From the NCBI GenBank assembly GCA_023435745.1, contig JAEZMD010000005.1:10159-74158 (forward strand): 64,000 bases of DNA, given 5' to 3'. The position numbers and the translations under genes are program-made. This document shows, in pieces, positions 34,065 to 42,334 of this stretch (within the stretch, counting starts at the first letter, position 1; each line of letters begins with the position of its first letter). The DNA is from Bacillota bacterium (GTDB lineage Bacteria > Bacillota > Clostridia > Acetivibrionales > DTU013). Below the pieces are notes generated by a model that was given only the letters and a program-made list of their open reading frames with translations, ran no database searches and was not told where the DNA came from.

Positions 34065-34700
34065 ATGCTGATAGACACAAGTGTTACCATCGCGTATAAG
34101 TGTACATCATGCGGGAGCTTTGAATTCTTCAATATCTCGCTGTTTACTTTATTATATAAAAAAGCTTGCAGCCTGTCATGTCGATGTAAAAAGTCAAGGA
34201 TAACAATAAAGCAGGAAGGTGAAAGCAGCTATTTGATCAGCATTCCCTGTATCGGATGTGGTAACGGACACATTTATCTGTTAACCAGAAGAAATATACT
34301 GTTAGGAGAACCGGTCGTTTTTAATTGTCCTGAAACAGGAATGCAGATATGCTTTGTTGGCAGGGACGAAGCAGTCCGGAAAAAGGTGGACAGCCTGGAG
34401 GAAGAATTTGATGAACTCATGGATACGTATGGGTATGAGAGTTATTTTCAAAATACGCAGGTCATGTTTGATACATTAAACCGGATCCATGATATCGCAT
34501 TAAACAAAAATTTGTACTGTGAATGCGGCAGTACGGATATCGGTTTGGTTTTGCTTTCGGGATGTATCCTGCTGCGTTGTGCGAAATGCGGCAGCAACAA
34601 GAAAATACCGGCGGCCAGGAATAAGGATCTGAAGGAAATATTGACCAGAAGCCAGATCATGATCCAGGAAGATGCTTGCCCATATGAATTAAAAAAATAA
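34065..34700 (+). CDS. Cysteine-rich conserved hypothetical protein
   Basis: This 211-residue soluble protein starts at ATG 34065 after GAGGTGGG. It has three Cys pairs that look like zinc knuckles: CTSC (residues 12-15), CRC plus CIGC in the first half, and CEC...CAKC near the C-terminus, with a central acidic helical segment (VDSLEEEFDELMDTYG). The layout suggests two zinc ribbons around a coiled linker. I do not recognise a named family. It stands alone 272 bp before rho, with its own promoter region upstream. Confidence 0.7.
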   Translation: MLIDTSVTIAYKCTSCGSFEFFNISLFTLLYKKACSLSCRCKKSRITIKQEGESSYLISIPCIGCGNGHIYLLTRRNILLGEPVVFNCPETGMQICFVGRDEAVRKKVDSLEEEFDELMDTYGYESYFQNTQVMFDTLNRIHDIALNKNLYCECGSTDIGLVLLSGCILLRCAKCGSNKKIPAARNKDLKEILTRSQIMIQEDACPYELKK

Positions 34701-34778
34701 TGCATTAGAAGATTGTTTTTCCGGTTGGCATCGCGATGTCTGACCAAGACCAGACGCGGCTGACTATTGTTTATAAGA

Positions 34779-34808
34779 TTGACAACAGTATGTGTTGGGT
34801 GCTATAAT
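34779..34808 (+). promoter_or_regulatory. Promoter of rho
   Basis: Consensus -35 TTGACA (34779-34784), 18-bp spacer, consensus -10 TATAAT (34803-34808). The predicted 5' leader is about 155 nt; I see no strong hairpin in it. Confidence 0.75.
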
Positions 34809-34971
34809 GTTTGGGTATTATTAAGATTCATTCTATTGTTTAGATTTCCCATTTAGACTTAGGAAGTTTCATATGTTTATCAGCAGACAGGACTATTATG
34901 TATTTTTTCATTGTTCAGATTCTGCAGACAATACATGTTCAATATAAACAATTATAAACAGGTGGTGGATT

Positions 34972-37089
34972 ATGGAAGAAGTAAATCTTACTGCCAAATC
35001 TCTCGAGGATTTGCAGTACATAGCCAGGATGATGGGTCTTAGGAATGTTCTCAAGAGCAGCAAGGAAGAGTTAATCGAGAAGATCCACAAAGCTGGCCGT
35101 GCAAGCGCCGAAAAAGCATCGGACGGTTCGGGCAAAGGGATGGCAGAAGAAAAAAATGAAGAAGCGGAAAAGCCAAAAAGAGGCAGGAAACCAAAACAGG
35201 CGAAGCCTGATGAAAGCACCGCAGATGCTGTTGGAGTTTCTTCAGAAGATATAAAGGAAACCAAAAAAAGAGGCAGGAAGCCTAAAAGCGATAGTGCGGT
35301 TTTACCTGATGCGGCTGCTTTATCCGAAGCCGCGGAAGAGGTTGAGAAAGCGGCGCCCGTTCAAAATACTCAGGGTGCACAGGAAGCTCAGAGTGCTGAG
35401 GAAAAGCCCCTGAGAAAATCGAAAAGAGGCAGACCAAGAAAAGTTTCTATAGAAGACAAAAGCAAAGCTCAGACTGAAACAATTCAAACTAAGGCTGACG
35501 ACACTCCTGTGGAACCAGTGGAAGGAGTTTCAGCATCAGAGGCCGGTTCGGCAGAAGCGGCGCCATCGGATTTGAAACAAGCAGAGATTAATCAAAAAGA
35601 GGAAAAACCGGCAGAGGAAAAACTAATAGAGGAAAAACCGGCAGATACAAAACTGCCGGAGATGAAAAAGGCAGAGGCAAAGCCGGTTGAAGCTAGATCG
35701 GCAGAGGCAAGGCTGCCTGAGGCAAGGCACGGCGAGAACGTCAGAAGGTACCTGGACGGACAGGTCAGGACTCATGGCGGGTACAAAGCAAAGTATAGCA
35801 AAAGCAATGATAACCAATGGCAGAGGAGTGAACGGCAGACTCCAAGTGAAATTACCATTCAGATCAGACCGGAATCGGAGGAACAGGCCAGACCGGACTT
35901 TGCCGGAGTTGAAAATGGAAGAGCTGATGCGGTCAAATCAAGCCAGACAAACGGCGCGGAAAAAATCGAAAGCGATGATCCCGTTGAGGGCGTGCTTGAG
36001 GTGCTGCCTGATGGTTACGGCTTCCTCAGAAGCGACAACTTTCTTTCAGGGACCAAGGATGTATATGTGTCCCCTTCACAGATCAGAAGGTTCGGATTGA
36101 AGACCGGAGACAAGGTCAGGGGCAAGGGCAGGATACCTAAGGAAGGCGAAAAATTCCAGGCGCTCCTTTATGTGCTGACAGTAAATGGCGATACGCCTGA
36201 CGTTGTTTCCAGGAGGGTTCCTTTTGAACACCTCACTCCTATATTCCCGGATCAGAGGATCACGCTTGAAACGACTCCAAAGGAGCTTTCAACCAGGCTG
36301 ATTGATTTGATCGCTCCTATCGGCAGAGGACAAAGAGGTATGATTGTCTCCCCGCCAAAGGCCGGTAAAACTATATTATTAAAGAAAATAGCCAATGCGA
36401 TCACCACCAACTGTCCGGAAATCGAACTGATCGTCCTGCTTATTGACGAGCGCCCCGAGGAAGTAACGGATATGCAGCGTTCCATCAATGGCGAGATTAT
36501 TTATTCCACTTTTGACAAAGTGCCCGAGCATCATATCAAGGTGGCGGAAATGGTACTGGAGAGGGCGCAGAGGCTGGTAGAGCATAAGAAGGATGTGGTC
36601 ATTCTTCTGGACAGCATCACAAGGCTCGCCAGAGCATACAATCTTACGATCCCACCAACGGGAAGGACACTTTCAGGCGGTCTTGATCCGGGTGCGCTCC
36701 ATGCTCCCAAGCGGTTCTTCGGATCCGCCCGTAACATAGAGTTCGGCGGCAGTCTGACCATTATTGCAACAGCGTTGATCGAGACCGGCAGCCGCATGGA
36801 TGATGTTATCTTTGAGGAATTCAAGGGCACAGGTAATATGGAGATCCACCTTGACAGAAAAATGTCAGAGAAGCGTGTGTTCCCTGCGATTGACATCAAC
36901 AAGTCCGGTACCAGGAGAGAGGATCTGTTGCTTAACCAGAGGGAAATGGAAAGCATCTGGGCGATCAGGAAGGCCATGAGCAATCTTGGGACGTCCGATG
37001 TAACAGAAATGATCTTGAACAAATTGACTCAAACCAGAACAAACGAGGATTTTGTCAACAGTATCAATAAATCATTTATCGATAAATAG
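34972..37089 (+). CDS. rho: Transcription termination factor Rho with long disordered insert
   Basis: Rho is a hexameric RNA helicase that terminates transcription. At 705 residues this one is about 280 longer than E. coli Rho. The N-terminal helical Rho_N domain (1-42) is followed by a low-complexity, Lys/Glu/Ala/Pro-rich insert (about 45-335) containing three AT-hook-like motifs KRGRK/KRGRP at residues 69-74, 99-104 and 151-157 and degenerate EEKPAE-type repeats. The RNA-binding OB fold (EGVLEVLPDGYGFLRS...DVYVSPSQIRRF) and the ATPase follow: Walker A PPKAGKT, LLDSITRLARAYN, Q-loop SGGLDPGALHAPKRFFGSARN, and FKGTGNMEI. The catalytic core looks fully functional. Confidence 0.95.
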   Translation: MEEVNLTAKSLEDLQYIARMMGLRNVLKSSKEELIEKIHKAGRASAEKASDGSGKGMAEEKNEEAEKPKRGRKPKQAKPDESTADAVGVSSEDIKETKKRGRKPKSDSAVLPDAAALSEAAEEVEKAAPVQNTQGAQEAQSAEEKPLRKSKRGRPRKVSIEDKSKAQTETIQTKADDTPVEPVEGVSASEAGSAEAAPSDLKQAEINQKEEKPAEEKLIEEKPADTKLPEMKKAEAKPVEARSAEARLPEARHGENVRRYLDGQVRTHGGYKAKYSKSNDNQWQRSERQTPSEITIQIRPESEEQARPDFAGVENGRADAVKSSQTNGAEKIESDDPVEGVLEVLPDGYGFLRSDNFLSGTKDVYVSPSQIRRFGLKTGDKVRGKGRIPKEGEKFQALLYVLTVNGDTPDVVSRRVPFEHLTPIFPDQRITLETTPKELSTRLIDLIAPIGRGQRGMIVSPPKAGKTILLKKIANAITTNCPEIELIVLLIDERPEEVTDMQRSINGEIIYSTFDKVPEHHIKVAEMVLERAQRLVEHKKDVVILLDSITRLARAYNLTIPPTGRTLSGGLDPGALHAPKRFFGSARNIEFGGSLTIIATALIETGSRMDDVIFEEFKGTGNMEIHLDRKMSEKRVFPAIDINKSGTRREDLLLNQREMESIWAIRKAMSNLGTSDVTEMILNKLTQTRTNEDFVNSINKSFIDK

Positions 37090-37193
37090 GGCTTGAATAA
37101 GCTGATAATCTGTGTTAAAATGTTTTTTGCCTTATTGCGATAGCAAAATGGCAGAATCTATTTTGCGGCAGGGCGAAGGAAGGTGAATTGACG

Positions 37194-37406
37194 ATGAAGG
37201 AAAATATCCATCCAAAGTATGGAGAAGCAGTTGTAAAGTGTGCTTGCGGAGAGACTTTCACCACAGGCTCAACGAAGTCTAATCTGCATGTAGAAATATG
37301 CTCCAAATGTCATCCGTTCTTTACGGGTAAGCAGAAGCTTGTTGATACGGGCGGACGCGTGGAGAAATTCAAAAAGAAATTCGGTATCGTGGACGACCGC
37401 GACTAG
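37194..37406 (+). CDS. rpmE: 50S ribosomal protein L31 (zinc form)
   Basis: This 70-residue protein starts at ATG 37194, 8 bases after GAAGGAAGGTGA. Zinc ligands are CAC (VKCACGETF) and CSKC (EICSKCHPFFTG), so it is the zinc-containing type-A L31. The C-terminus VEKFKKKFG is typical. The rho-rpmE order is conserved in Firmicutes. A terminator follows. Confidence 0.97.
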   Translation: MKENIHPKYGEAVVKCACGETFTTGSTKSNLHVEICSKCHPFFTGKQKLVDTGGRVEKFKKKFGIVDDRD

Positions 37407-37466
37407 AATATTTGCATACATTTGTAGCAAATGCTATTTGAAAAAGGTGCTTAAAAGTGTTACACT

Positions 37467-37500
37467 AAAGGCTGAAACTTTATTCAGCCTTTATTTTTTT
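37467..37500 (+). terminator. Rho-independent terminator after rpmE
   Basis: AAAGGCTGAA (37467-37476) pairs with TTCAGCCTTT (37483-37492), followed by ATTTTTTT. It separates rho-rpmE from the DUF1385 gene. Confidence 0.9.
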
Positions 37501-37537
37501 ATAAATTACCGGATTGTTGGGATTAGAGGAGAATACA

Positions 37538-38461
37538 ATGAGGAAAACAACGATAGGGGGACAGGCGCTGATTGAAGGCCTATTGATGATGGGGCCTGAA
37601 AGCATTGGCATAGCGATACGCAAGCCGGATGGAGAGATTGTGCTGGATAAAAAGCCGCTGCCCAAAAAGCTGCCGATCACAAAGGTGCCCTTTGTCAGAG
37701 GCTGCGTAAACCTGTTCAGGCAGATGGTGGTTGGTGTAAAGGCACTGATGTACTCTGCGGATTTTGTTGAACTGGAAGAAGAGGGTCAAAAGCCCTCGAA
37801 GGTGGATGCTTTTATAGAGAGAATCTTTAAGGACAAGGGAAAGGATGCGGTCATTTATTTTTCCGTTATCATTGCATTGGCCTTTAGCGTCGGTCTTTTT
37901 ATTATTTTGCCGAACCTGCTGGCCAGCTTGATTCATATCAATAAAGAGGGCACGGGCGTCATTTTCTACAATTTGTTTGAGGGGATCATCCGAATTTTAA
38001 TCTTTTTCGGATATATTTATCTTGCGACATTGCTCAATGATATCAAAAGGGTCTGGCAGTATCACGGCGCAGAGCATAAAACCATTCATTGCTATGAGCA
38101 TGAGGAGGAGCTGACGGTGGAAAACATCAGGAAATATTCCACGAAGCATCCGAGGTGCGGAACCTCGTTCCTGTTTCTTGTGATGATCGTGAGTATCATT
38201 CTGTTTTCTTTTTTAGGATGGCATCATCCGCTGATTAACGCTCTGCTGCGAATCCTGATGATACCTGTTGTTGCGGGAATTTCATATGAAATACTGCGAT
38301 TTGCGGGCAGACATACGGATTGGCTGATCATGAAAATAGTCAATGCGCCCGGTCTGCTGTTCCAGCATTTAACCACCAGGGAGCCTGACGATTCGCAGAT
38401 CGAGGTCGCGATTGTGGCGATGAAGAGTGTACTTGTGAATGACGAATCGGATAAGTGGTAA
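37538..38461 (+). CDS. DUF1385 membrane protein (YqhQ-like)
   Basis: This 307-residue protein starts at the ATG after GAGGAG. The N-terminal soluble part has the family signature TTIGGQALIEGLLMMGPE and KLPITKVPFVRGCVNL. Four TM segments follow (about 112-138, 158-178, 212-232 and 240-262), with the conserved YHGAEHKTIHCYEHEEELTVENIRKYSTKHPRCGTSF loop between them. The His/Cys-rich loop hints at metal or thiol chemistry, but the function of DUF1385 is not established. The position between rpmE and prmC is conserved in Clostridia. Confidence 0.9.
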   Translation: MRKTTIGGQALIEGLLMMGPESIGIAIRKPDGEIVLDKKPLPKKLPITKVPFVRGCVNLFRQMVVGVKALMYSADFVELEEEGQKPSKVDAFIERIFKDKGKDAVIYFSVIIALAFSVGLFIILPNLLASLIHINKEGTGVIFYNLFEGIIRILIFFGYIYLATLLNDIKRVWQYHGAEHKTIHCYEHEEELTVENIRKYSTKHPRCGTSFLFLVMIVSIILFSFLGWHHPLINALLRILMIPVVAGISYEILRFAGRHTDWLIMKIVNAPGLLFQHLTTREPDDSQIEVAIVAMKSVLVNDESDKW

Positions 38462-38510
38462 ATAAGTGGCAATTGTGTGGTATTTATATGGTAATGTGGA
38501 GTAACGGAGA

Positions 38511-39392
38511 ATGACTTTATCAGAGGCTTTCAGAACAGGCAGTCAAATATTAAAAAATGCTGATATAAATGCCCCGGCAGTAGATGCCGGGGTACTCCTT
38601 TGTTCAGTTGCCAAATGCAGCAGAGAGGATATCTATGCCCATGGAGACCGTGAGATGGATGACAGTTTACTTCAGAGGTATTTGAGCGCACTTGAGAAGC
38701 GCTCGCAGGGGTATCCACTGCAGTATCTGACCGGGGTGCAGGAGTTCATGTCTCTTTCCTTTTCTGTCGGGCCGGGGGTGTTGATCCCCAGACAGGAAAC
38801 GGAGCTGTTGGTTGAGACGGTTCTTGAGTTTTGCAGGAATAAAGCGGGTAAAGGTAATCTCAATGAAAGCAATTGCGGAAGGATACTGGATATAGGGACA
38901 GGTTCCGGCTGTATTGCCGTTAGTCTGGCTTATTATCTTCCCGGATGGACAGTGGTTGCGGTAGATAAAATGTTCAGTGCGCTGGACGGGGTGAAGAAAA
39001 ACGCGTATGCGAATGGTGTGGGGGAAAGAGTTTTCACACTTAAAAGCGATCTGTTCAGGAATGTGGACATGACCGTCTCTTCAACCGGTGGGTTTGATGT
39101 GATTGTTTCCAATCCGCCATATATTCGAAGTGCTGATATTTGCGGGCTTCAGCGTGAGGTCAGGGAGCATGAGCCGATTGAGGCGCTGGATGGCGGCATG
39201 GATGGACTTTTCTTTTACAGGGAGATCATAAGGACAGCGCCTGCATATCTGAAAGAAGGCGGAATGCTGGCGTTTGAGGTTGGTTATGATCAGGCGGAGG
39301 ATGTGGCGGCGCTTATGTCAGGCTTCGTCAGTATTGGTATACAAAAGGATCTTGCGGGGATTGACAGGGTCGTAACAGGCGTGAAGACATGA
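38511..39392 (+). CDS. prmC: Release-factor glutamine N5-methyltransferase PrmC
   Basis: PrmC methylates the Gln of the GGQ motif in peptide-chain release factors using SAM. At 293 residues it has normal length. The N-terminal helical domain contains LQYLTGVQEFMSLSFSVGPGVLIPRQETELLVE, the SAM motif is ILDIGTGSGCIAVSLA, and the catalytic NPPYI is present. The gene order rho-rpmE-DUF1385-prmC is common, but the usual prfA partner is not next; a convergent phosphatase gene follows. Confidence 0.95.
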   Translation: MTLSEAFRTGSQILKNADINAPAVDAGVLLCSVAKCSREDIYAHGDREMDDSLLQRYLSALEKRSQGYPLQYLTGVQEFMSLSFSVGPGVLIPRQETELLVETVLEFCRNKAGKGNLNESNCGRILDIGTGSGCIAVSLAYYLPGWTVVAVDKMFSALDGVKKNAYANGVGERVFTLKSDLFRNVDMTVSSTGGFDVIVSNPPYIRSADICGLQREVREHEPIEALDGGMDGLFFYREIIRTAPAYLKEGGMLAFEVGYDQAEDVAALMSGFVSIGIQKDLAGIDRVVTGVKT

Positions 39393-39409
39393 GACGGCTC
39401 CACTGTCTC
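39390..39409. terminator. Possible bidirectional terminator between prmC and the phosphatase gene
   Basis: TGAGAC (39390-39395) pairs with GTCTCA (39404-39409) in the 23-bp gap between convergent genes, overlapping the prmC stop. The T-rich flank is weak. Confidence 0.3.
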
Positions 39410-39415
39410 AATTGC

Positions 39416-40468
39416 TTATTTTATCGCTAGCAGGGCCATTGAAACATCGTCCTTCAAGTCATTTGCGGTTTTTATATCCGCAAAATCAAATGCGGATTTT
39501 TTAATCTGCAGCAGGAGCTGCTTAGGCTTTGAATGGCTGTTCAGCAGGATTTCCAGCAGCCTGTCTTCTCCATATTGTTCATTTTTCTTGTTTCTTAGCT
39601 CAAGAATACCGTCGGAGTATAAAAACAGCTTATCACCGGAGTGCAGTTCTATGTCGCCGTCCGTATATCCGGGTTTTTTCATCCAATTGCTGATGGGGAT
39701 TCCAGGAAGCCGCAGAAGTTCAAACCTTGTGTCGCTATAGACAACAGGGACGACGTTCAGCCCCGCATTGGAGTATTTCATCGTCATGCTTTCCAGATCG
39801 ATGATGGCATAGAATATGGTTATATACATTTCATAATCCAGCTTGCTGTGGGTGAACTCGTGATACAGCTCTTCAAGTGCTTTTGCCGGAGACAGGAGCT
39901 TTTTGTTTATTGAAGAGCGCAGAAAAATAGTCAGCAGGGAAGCTGGAATACCATGTCCTGACACGTCTGCCAGATACACTCCCAGATGTGAATCGTTTAT
40001 ATAAAATGTGTCGATAAAATCTCCGCCAAGTGTTTCGCAGGGCATGAAAATCAGGGAAAAGTCCAGACGGGGATCTGCAGGAGGGCTCGGGAGCAGACTT
40101 GCCTGAAGCTTTCTGGCCATCTCGATTTCTCTTTTGAGTATTTTGTTCTGCTCTTCCATGTCCTTGTACAACTGCTTGATATGTGTGGTTTCCCGGAGCA
40201 CCTCGACCACGGCCACGATCTGGCCGTCTTTATTTCTCAGAGGAGATGACATGACGGAGAAACACTTGTCGTCGACCAGCTCTTCCTTTTCAAAGGGAAT
40301 TCCGTTGAACACAGCTTTTTTCGAGATACAATTTTCACAAGGGCTTGTGCGTCCCAGAGCTTCATAGCATTTTTTAGCGACTGCGCCGCGTCCCAGGCTA
40401 TCAGTCATGGCCTTGTTCATGTAAAGGACATTATCATCCTTATCGATGACCCGTACCCAGTCAAGCAT
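39416..40468 (-). CDS. PAS-SpoIIE (PP2C-type) serine phosphatase
   Basis: The N-terminal PAS domain (about 1-95, with a CENC Cys pair) is joined by a coiled coil (about 95-125, EEQNKILKREIEMARKLQASLLP) to a SpoIIE/RsbU-type phosphatase domain (about 140-350) with GGDFIDTF, YLADVSGHGIPASLLT, SNAGLNVVPVV, LFLYSDGILE and the DDVSMALLAI end, so the metal-binding Asp residues are present. It probably dephosphorylates an anti-sigma-factor antagonist or similar phosphoserine protein. ATG 40468 has no ribosome binding site, and the frame stays open upstream with sensible coding (about 18 residues, GPFIEDIVNG) up to a GGGGG tract but without ATG/GTG/TTG. The true start is uncertain. Confidence 0.88.
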   Translation of the reverse strand: MLDWVRVIDKDDNVLYMNKAMTDSLGRGAVAKKCYEALGRTSPCENCISKKAVFNGIPFEKEELVDDKCFSVMSSPLRNKDGQIVAVVEVLRETTHIKQLYKDMEEQNKILKREIEMARKLQASLLPSPPADPRLDFSLIFMPCETLGGDFIDTFYINDSHLGVYLADVSGHGIPASLLTIFLRSSINKKLLSPAKALEELYHEFTHSKLDYEMYITIFYAIIDLESMTMKYSNAGLNVVPVVYSDTRFELLRLPGIPISNWMKKPGYTDGDIELHSGDKLFLYSDGILELRNKKNEQYGEDRLLEILLNSHSKPKQLLLQIKKSAFDFADIKTANDLKDDVSMALLAIK

Positions 40469-40649
40469 GCCGTTGACGATATCTTCAATGAATGGACCGC
40501 TGTTTTTTAATGATTCCGTAAAAACACCCCCTATGTCATCATATCAAATTCAATCTGTGAAGTAAATTGGTTGTGCGTGATGAAAAATTAGATGTAATAA
40601 ATTGTGATGATCTGGAAATAATATATAAAAAACGGTTTTTGGAGCAGTC

Positions 40650-41264
40650 ATGATTTGTAAAATATCAGAAAATAAGCAGCAATATATAGATGCCAATAGT
40701 GTTACAGCCTTTCAAACCTTTACGGGAGAGCTTCGCAGGCATATTGACAACGCTCGTGAGAAGGGTTGCAGGTCGTTGGTGTTCGTATGCATCGGAACAG
40801 ACCGCTCGACGGGGGACAGTCTCGGCCCTCTGGTCGGTTACAAAATCTCCGGTGTAAATTATAAAGGAGTATATGTATATGGAAATCTGGAAAATCCGGT
40901 TCACGCAAAGAATTTGGAGGAAATTACGAACCGTATTTCATCAGAATGTGACAAGCCCTTTGTCATAGCGATCGACGCCTGCCTGGGCAGCATGAATCAT
41001 ATCGGCTATGTTGGGATCGGTTCAGGGCCTGTTAAACCTGGATCCGGGGTAAAGAAGGAGCTCCCGCCGGTCGGAGACATGTTTGTCACCGGGATTGTTA
41101 ATTTTGGTGGTTTCATGGATTTTCTCGTTTTACAAAATACGCGGCTGTATACTGTTATGAAAATTGCGGACTTCATTGCCACAGGCATTCGATATGTGAT
41201 ATGGGAGCTGGAGAAGGAAGAGCGTTCAAATAGTTTCAGACATTTTCCGAATATATCACTATAA
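40650..41264 (+). CDS. yyaC: Spore protease YyaC
   Basis: This 204-residue member of the DUF1256/YyaC family, distantly related to the GPR spore protease, has VFVCIGTDRSTGDSLGPLVGY, YGNLENPVHAKNLEE, VIAIDACLG and the Gly-rich GSGPVKPGSGVKKELPPVGD. YyaC is conserved in endospore formers and restricted to them, which supports the sporulating lifestyle of the host. Its target is not well established. The gene is monocistronic. Confidence 0.93.
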   Translation: MICKISENKQQYIDANSVTAFQTFTGELRRHIDNAREKGCRSLVFVCIGTDRSTGDSLGPLVGYKISGVNYKGVYVYGNLENPVHAKNLEEITNRISSECDKPFVIAIDACLGSMNHIGYVGIGSGPVKPGSGVKKELPPVGDMFVTGIVNFGGFMDFLVLQNTRLYTVMKIADFIATGIRYVIWELEKEERSNSFRHFPNISL

Positions 41265-41324
41265 TAGAATATAAAGAAAAAATTATGGCAAATGGAATTT
41301 GACATATATTTGGGAGGTTATTTT

Positions 41325-41870
41325 ATGAACAAGACAAGCAAGGTCCTAGGGGGTATATTGATTATTCTGGGCATACTGTTCCTGCTAAAGAATTTTAATC
41401 TATTCAACTTATGGGATTTTATCAACTTCAGAACAGTTTTTAGGCTCATCGGAACTTTGGTAGGAAGATTCTGGCCGTCATTATTTTTGATCCTGCCGGG
41501 ATTGCTGTTTCATTCCGCATATTTTACCGGCAACAAAAGAAATCCGGGGGTGCTTGTGCCGGGCGGCATCCTGCTGGTGTTGGGGATCGTGTTTCAGATC
41601 AACATGCTTTTCGGCGGCTGGAGTATCCTGTGGCCTGTGTATATTTTTTCCGTAGCTTTCGGGCTAATGGAGCTGTATGTCTTCGGGTCGAGGGAACGGG
41701 GGCTGCTGATCCCCATTGGGATACTGACCGGTTTATCGCTGGTGTTTTTCATCGCATTTTCTTTGAACGGTTTGTTGAGCGTTAACACAAGGCCCTTCGC
41801 ACTTCCTGTCGTGCTGATTCTGATGGGCGGGATAGTACTGTTTGGAGGCAGGGGAAAAAGAAGTGTTTAA
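41325..41870 (+). CDS. LiaF-like/DUF5668 membrane protein
   Basis: The 181-residue product starts at the ATG after GGGAGG. It has five or six hydrophobic helices (about 8-25, 45-65, 78-93, 103-120, 128-147 and 157-174) separated by short loops, each beginning LxPxGI(L)xxLG, e.g. VPGGILLVLGIVF and IPIGILTGLSLVF. This repeated membrane hairpin is common in DUF5668 and the N-terminus of LiaF, proteins linked to envelope stress. No LiaF C-terminal domain is present. Function is uncertain. Confidence 0.65.
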   Translation: MNKTSKVLGGILIILGILFLLKNFNLFNLWDFINFRTVFRLIGTLVGRFWPSLFLILPGLLFHSAYFTGNKRNPGVLVPGGILLVLGIVFQINMLFGGWSILWPVYIFSVAFGLMELYVFGSRERGLLIPIGILTGLSLVFFIAFSLNGLLSVNTRPFALPVVLILMGGIVLFGGRGKRSV

Positions 41871-41949
41871 CTTTTTGTTTATGTTTGCTCTCCAGGGGTA
41901 ATATAATCTAGTATTAATTATAAAGTAATATTAATTTGGGAGGATGAAT

Positions 41950-42108
41950 ATGGACAAATATGTTTGCACTGCATGTGGTTATGTTTATGATCCGGCGGTT
42001 GGAGATCCTGATGGCGGTATTGCGCCAGGCACAGCTTTTGAAGATATCCCTGAGGATTGGGTTTGCCCGATCTGCGGAGTAGGCAAGGATATGTTTGAAA
42101 AGGAATAA
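41950..42108 (+). CDS. Rubredoxin
   Basis: This 52-residue iron-sulfur electron carrier has the two Cys hooks CTACGYVYDP and CPICGVGKDMF that bind a single iron, and the typical PGTAFEDIPEDWVCP segment. It is preceded by GGGAGG. In anaerobic Clostridia rubredoxin donates electrons in oxygen and peroxide detoxification (rubrerythrin, flavodiiron proteins). Length and motif spacing are canonical. No redox partner is adjacent. Confidence 0.97.
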   Translation: MDKYVCTACGYVYDPAVGDPDGGIAPGTAFEDIPEDWVCPICGVGKDMFEKE

Positions 42109-42199
42109 GCAGAACAGGCAGGCAGAAATAAGCAAGCAGGAATCAGACAGTTCATAGAATCAGGCACGCAGGCGGAAACAACAGTAAAGCTGAAACCTG

Positions 42200-42227
42200 T
42201 TGCAAATTGGGTTCGATATGCTATAAT
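42200..42227 (+). promoter_or_regulatory. Promoter of glnA
   Basis: -35 TTGCAA (42200-42205), 16-bp spacer, -10 TATAAT (42222-42227). The transcript would start near 42234, so both hairpins at 42239-42306 lie in the glnA leader. Confidence 0.65.
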
Positions 42228-42238
42228 AAGGTAAGGAC

Positions 42239-42306
42239 AAGGGGACATGCCAGTCCCCTTTTTGCTGTATAAAGCATAGGAATTTATAGATTCTACTTCC
42301 TATGCT
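42239..42306 (+). promoter_or_regulatory. Two-hairpin leader of glnA
   Basis: Hairpin 1 is AAGGGGAC-ATGCCA-GTCCCCTT (42239-42246 with 42253-42260), followed by TTT, and resembles a terminator at the very 5' end of the transcript. Hairpin 2 is AGCATAGGAA (42273-42282) with TTCCTATGCT (42297-42306), 14 bases before the ribosome binding region. A leader-mediated control of glnA is possible; hairpin 1 could instead end transcription from the rubredoxin gene. Confidence 0.45.
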
Positions 42307-42334
42307 GGGGTTTGGATAAGGGGAGAGGTGTATG

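Noticed and set aside
42239..42263. ANTAR-type hexaloop hairpin in the glnA leader
   Set aside because: The loop ATGCCA has A at position 1 but C instead of G at position 4, and there is no second hexaloop hairpin, so it does not fit the ANTAR pattern.
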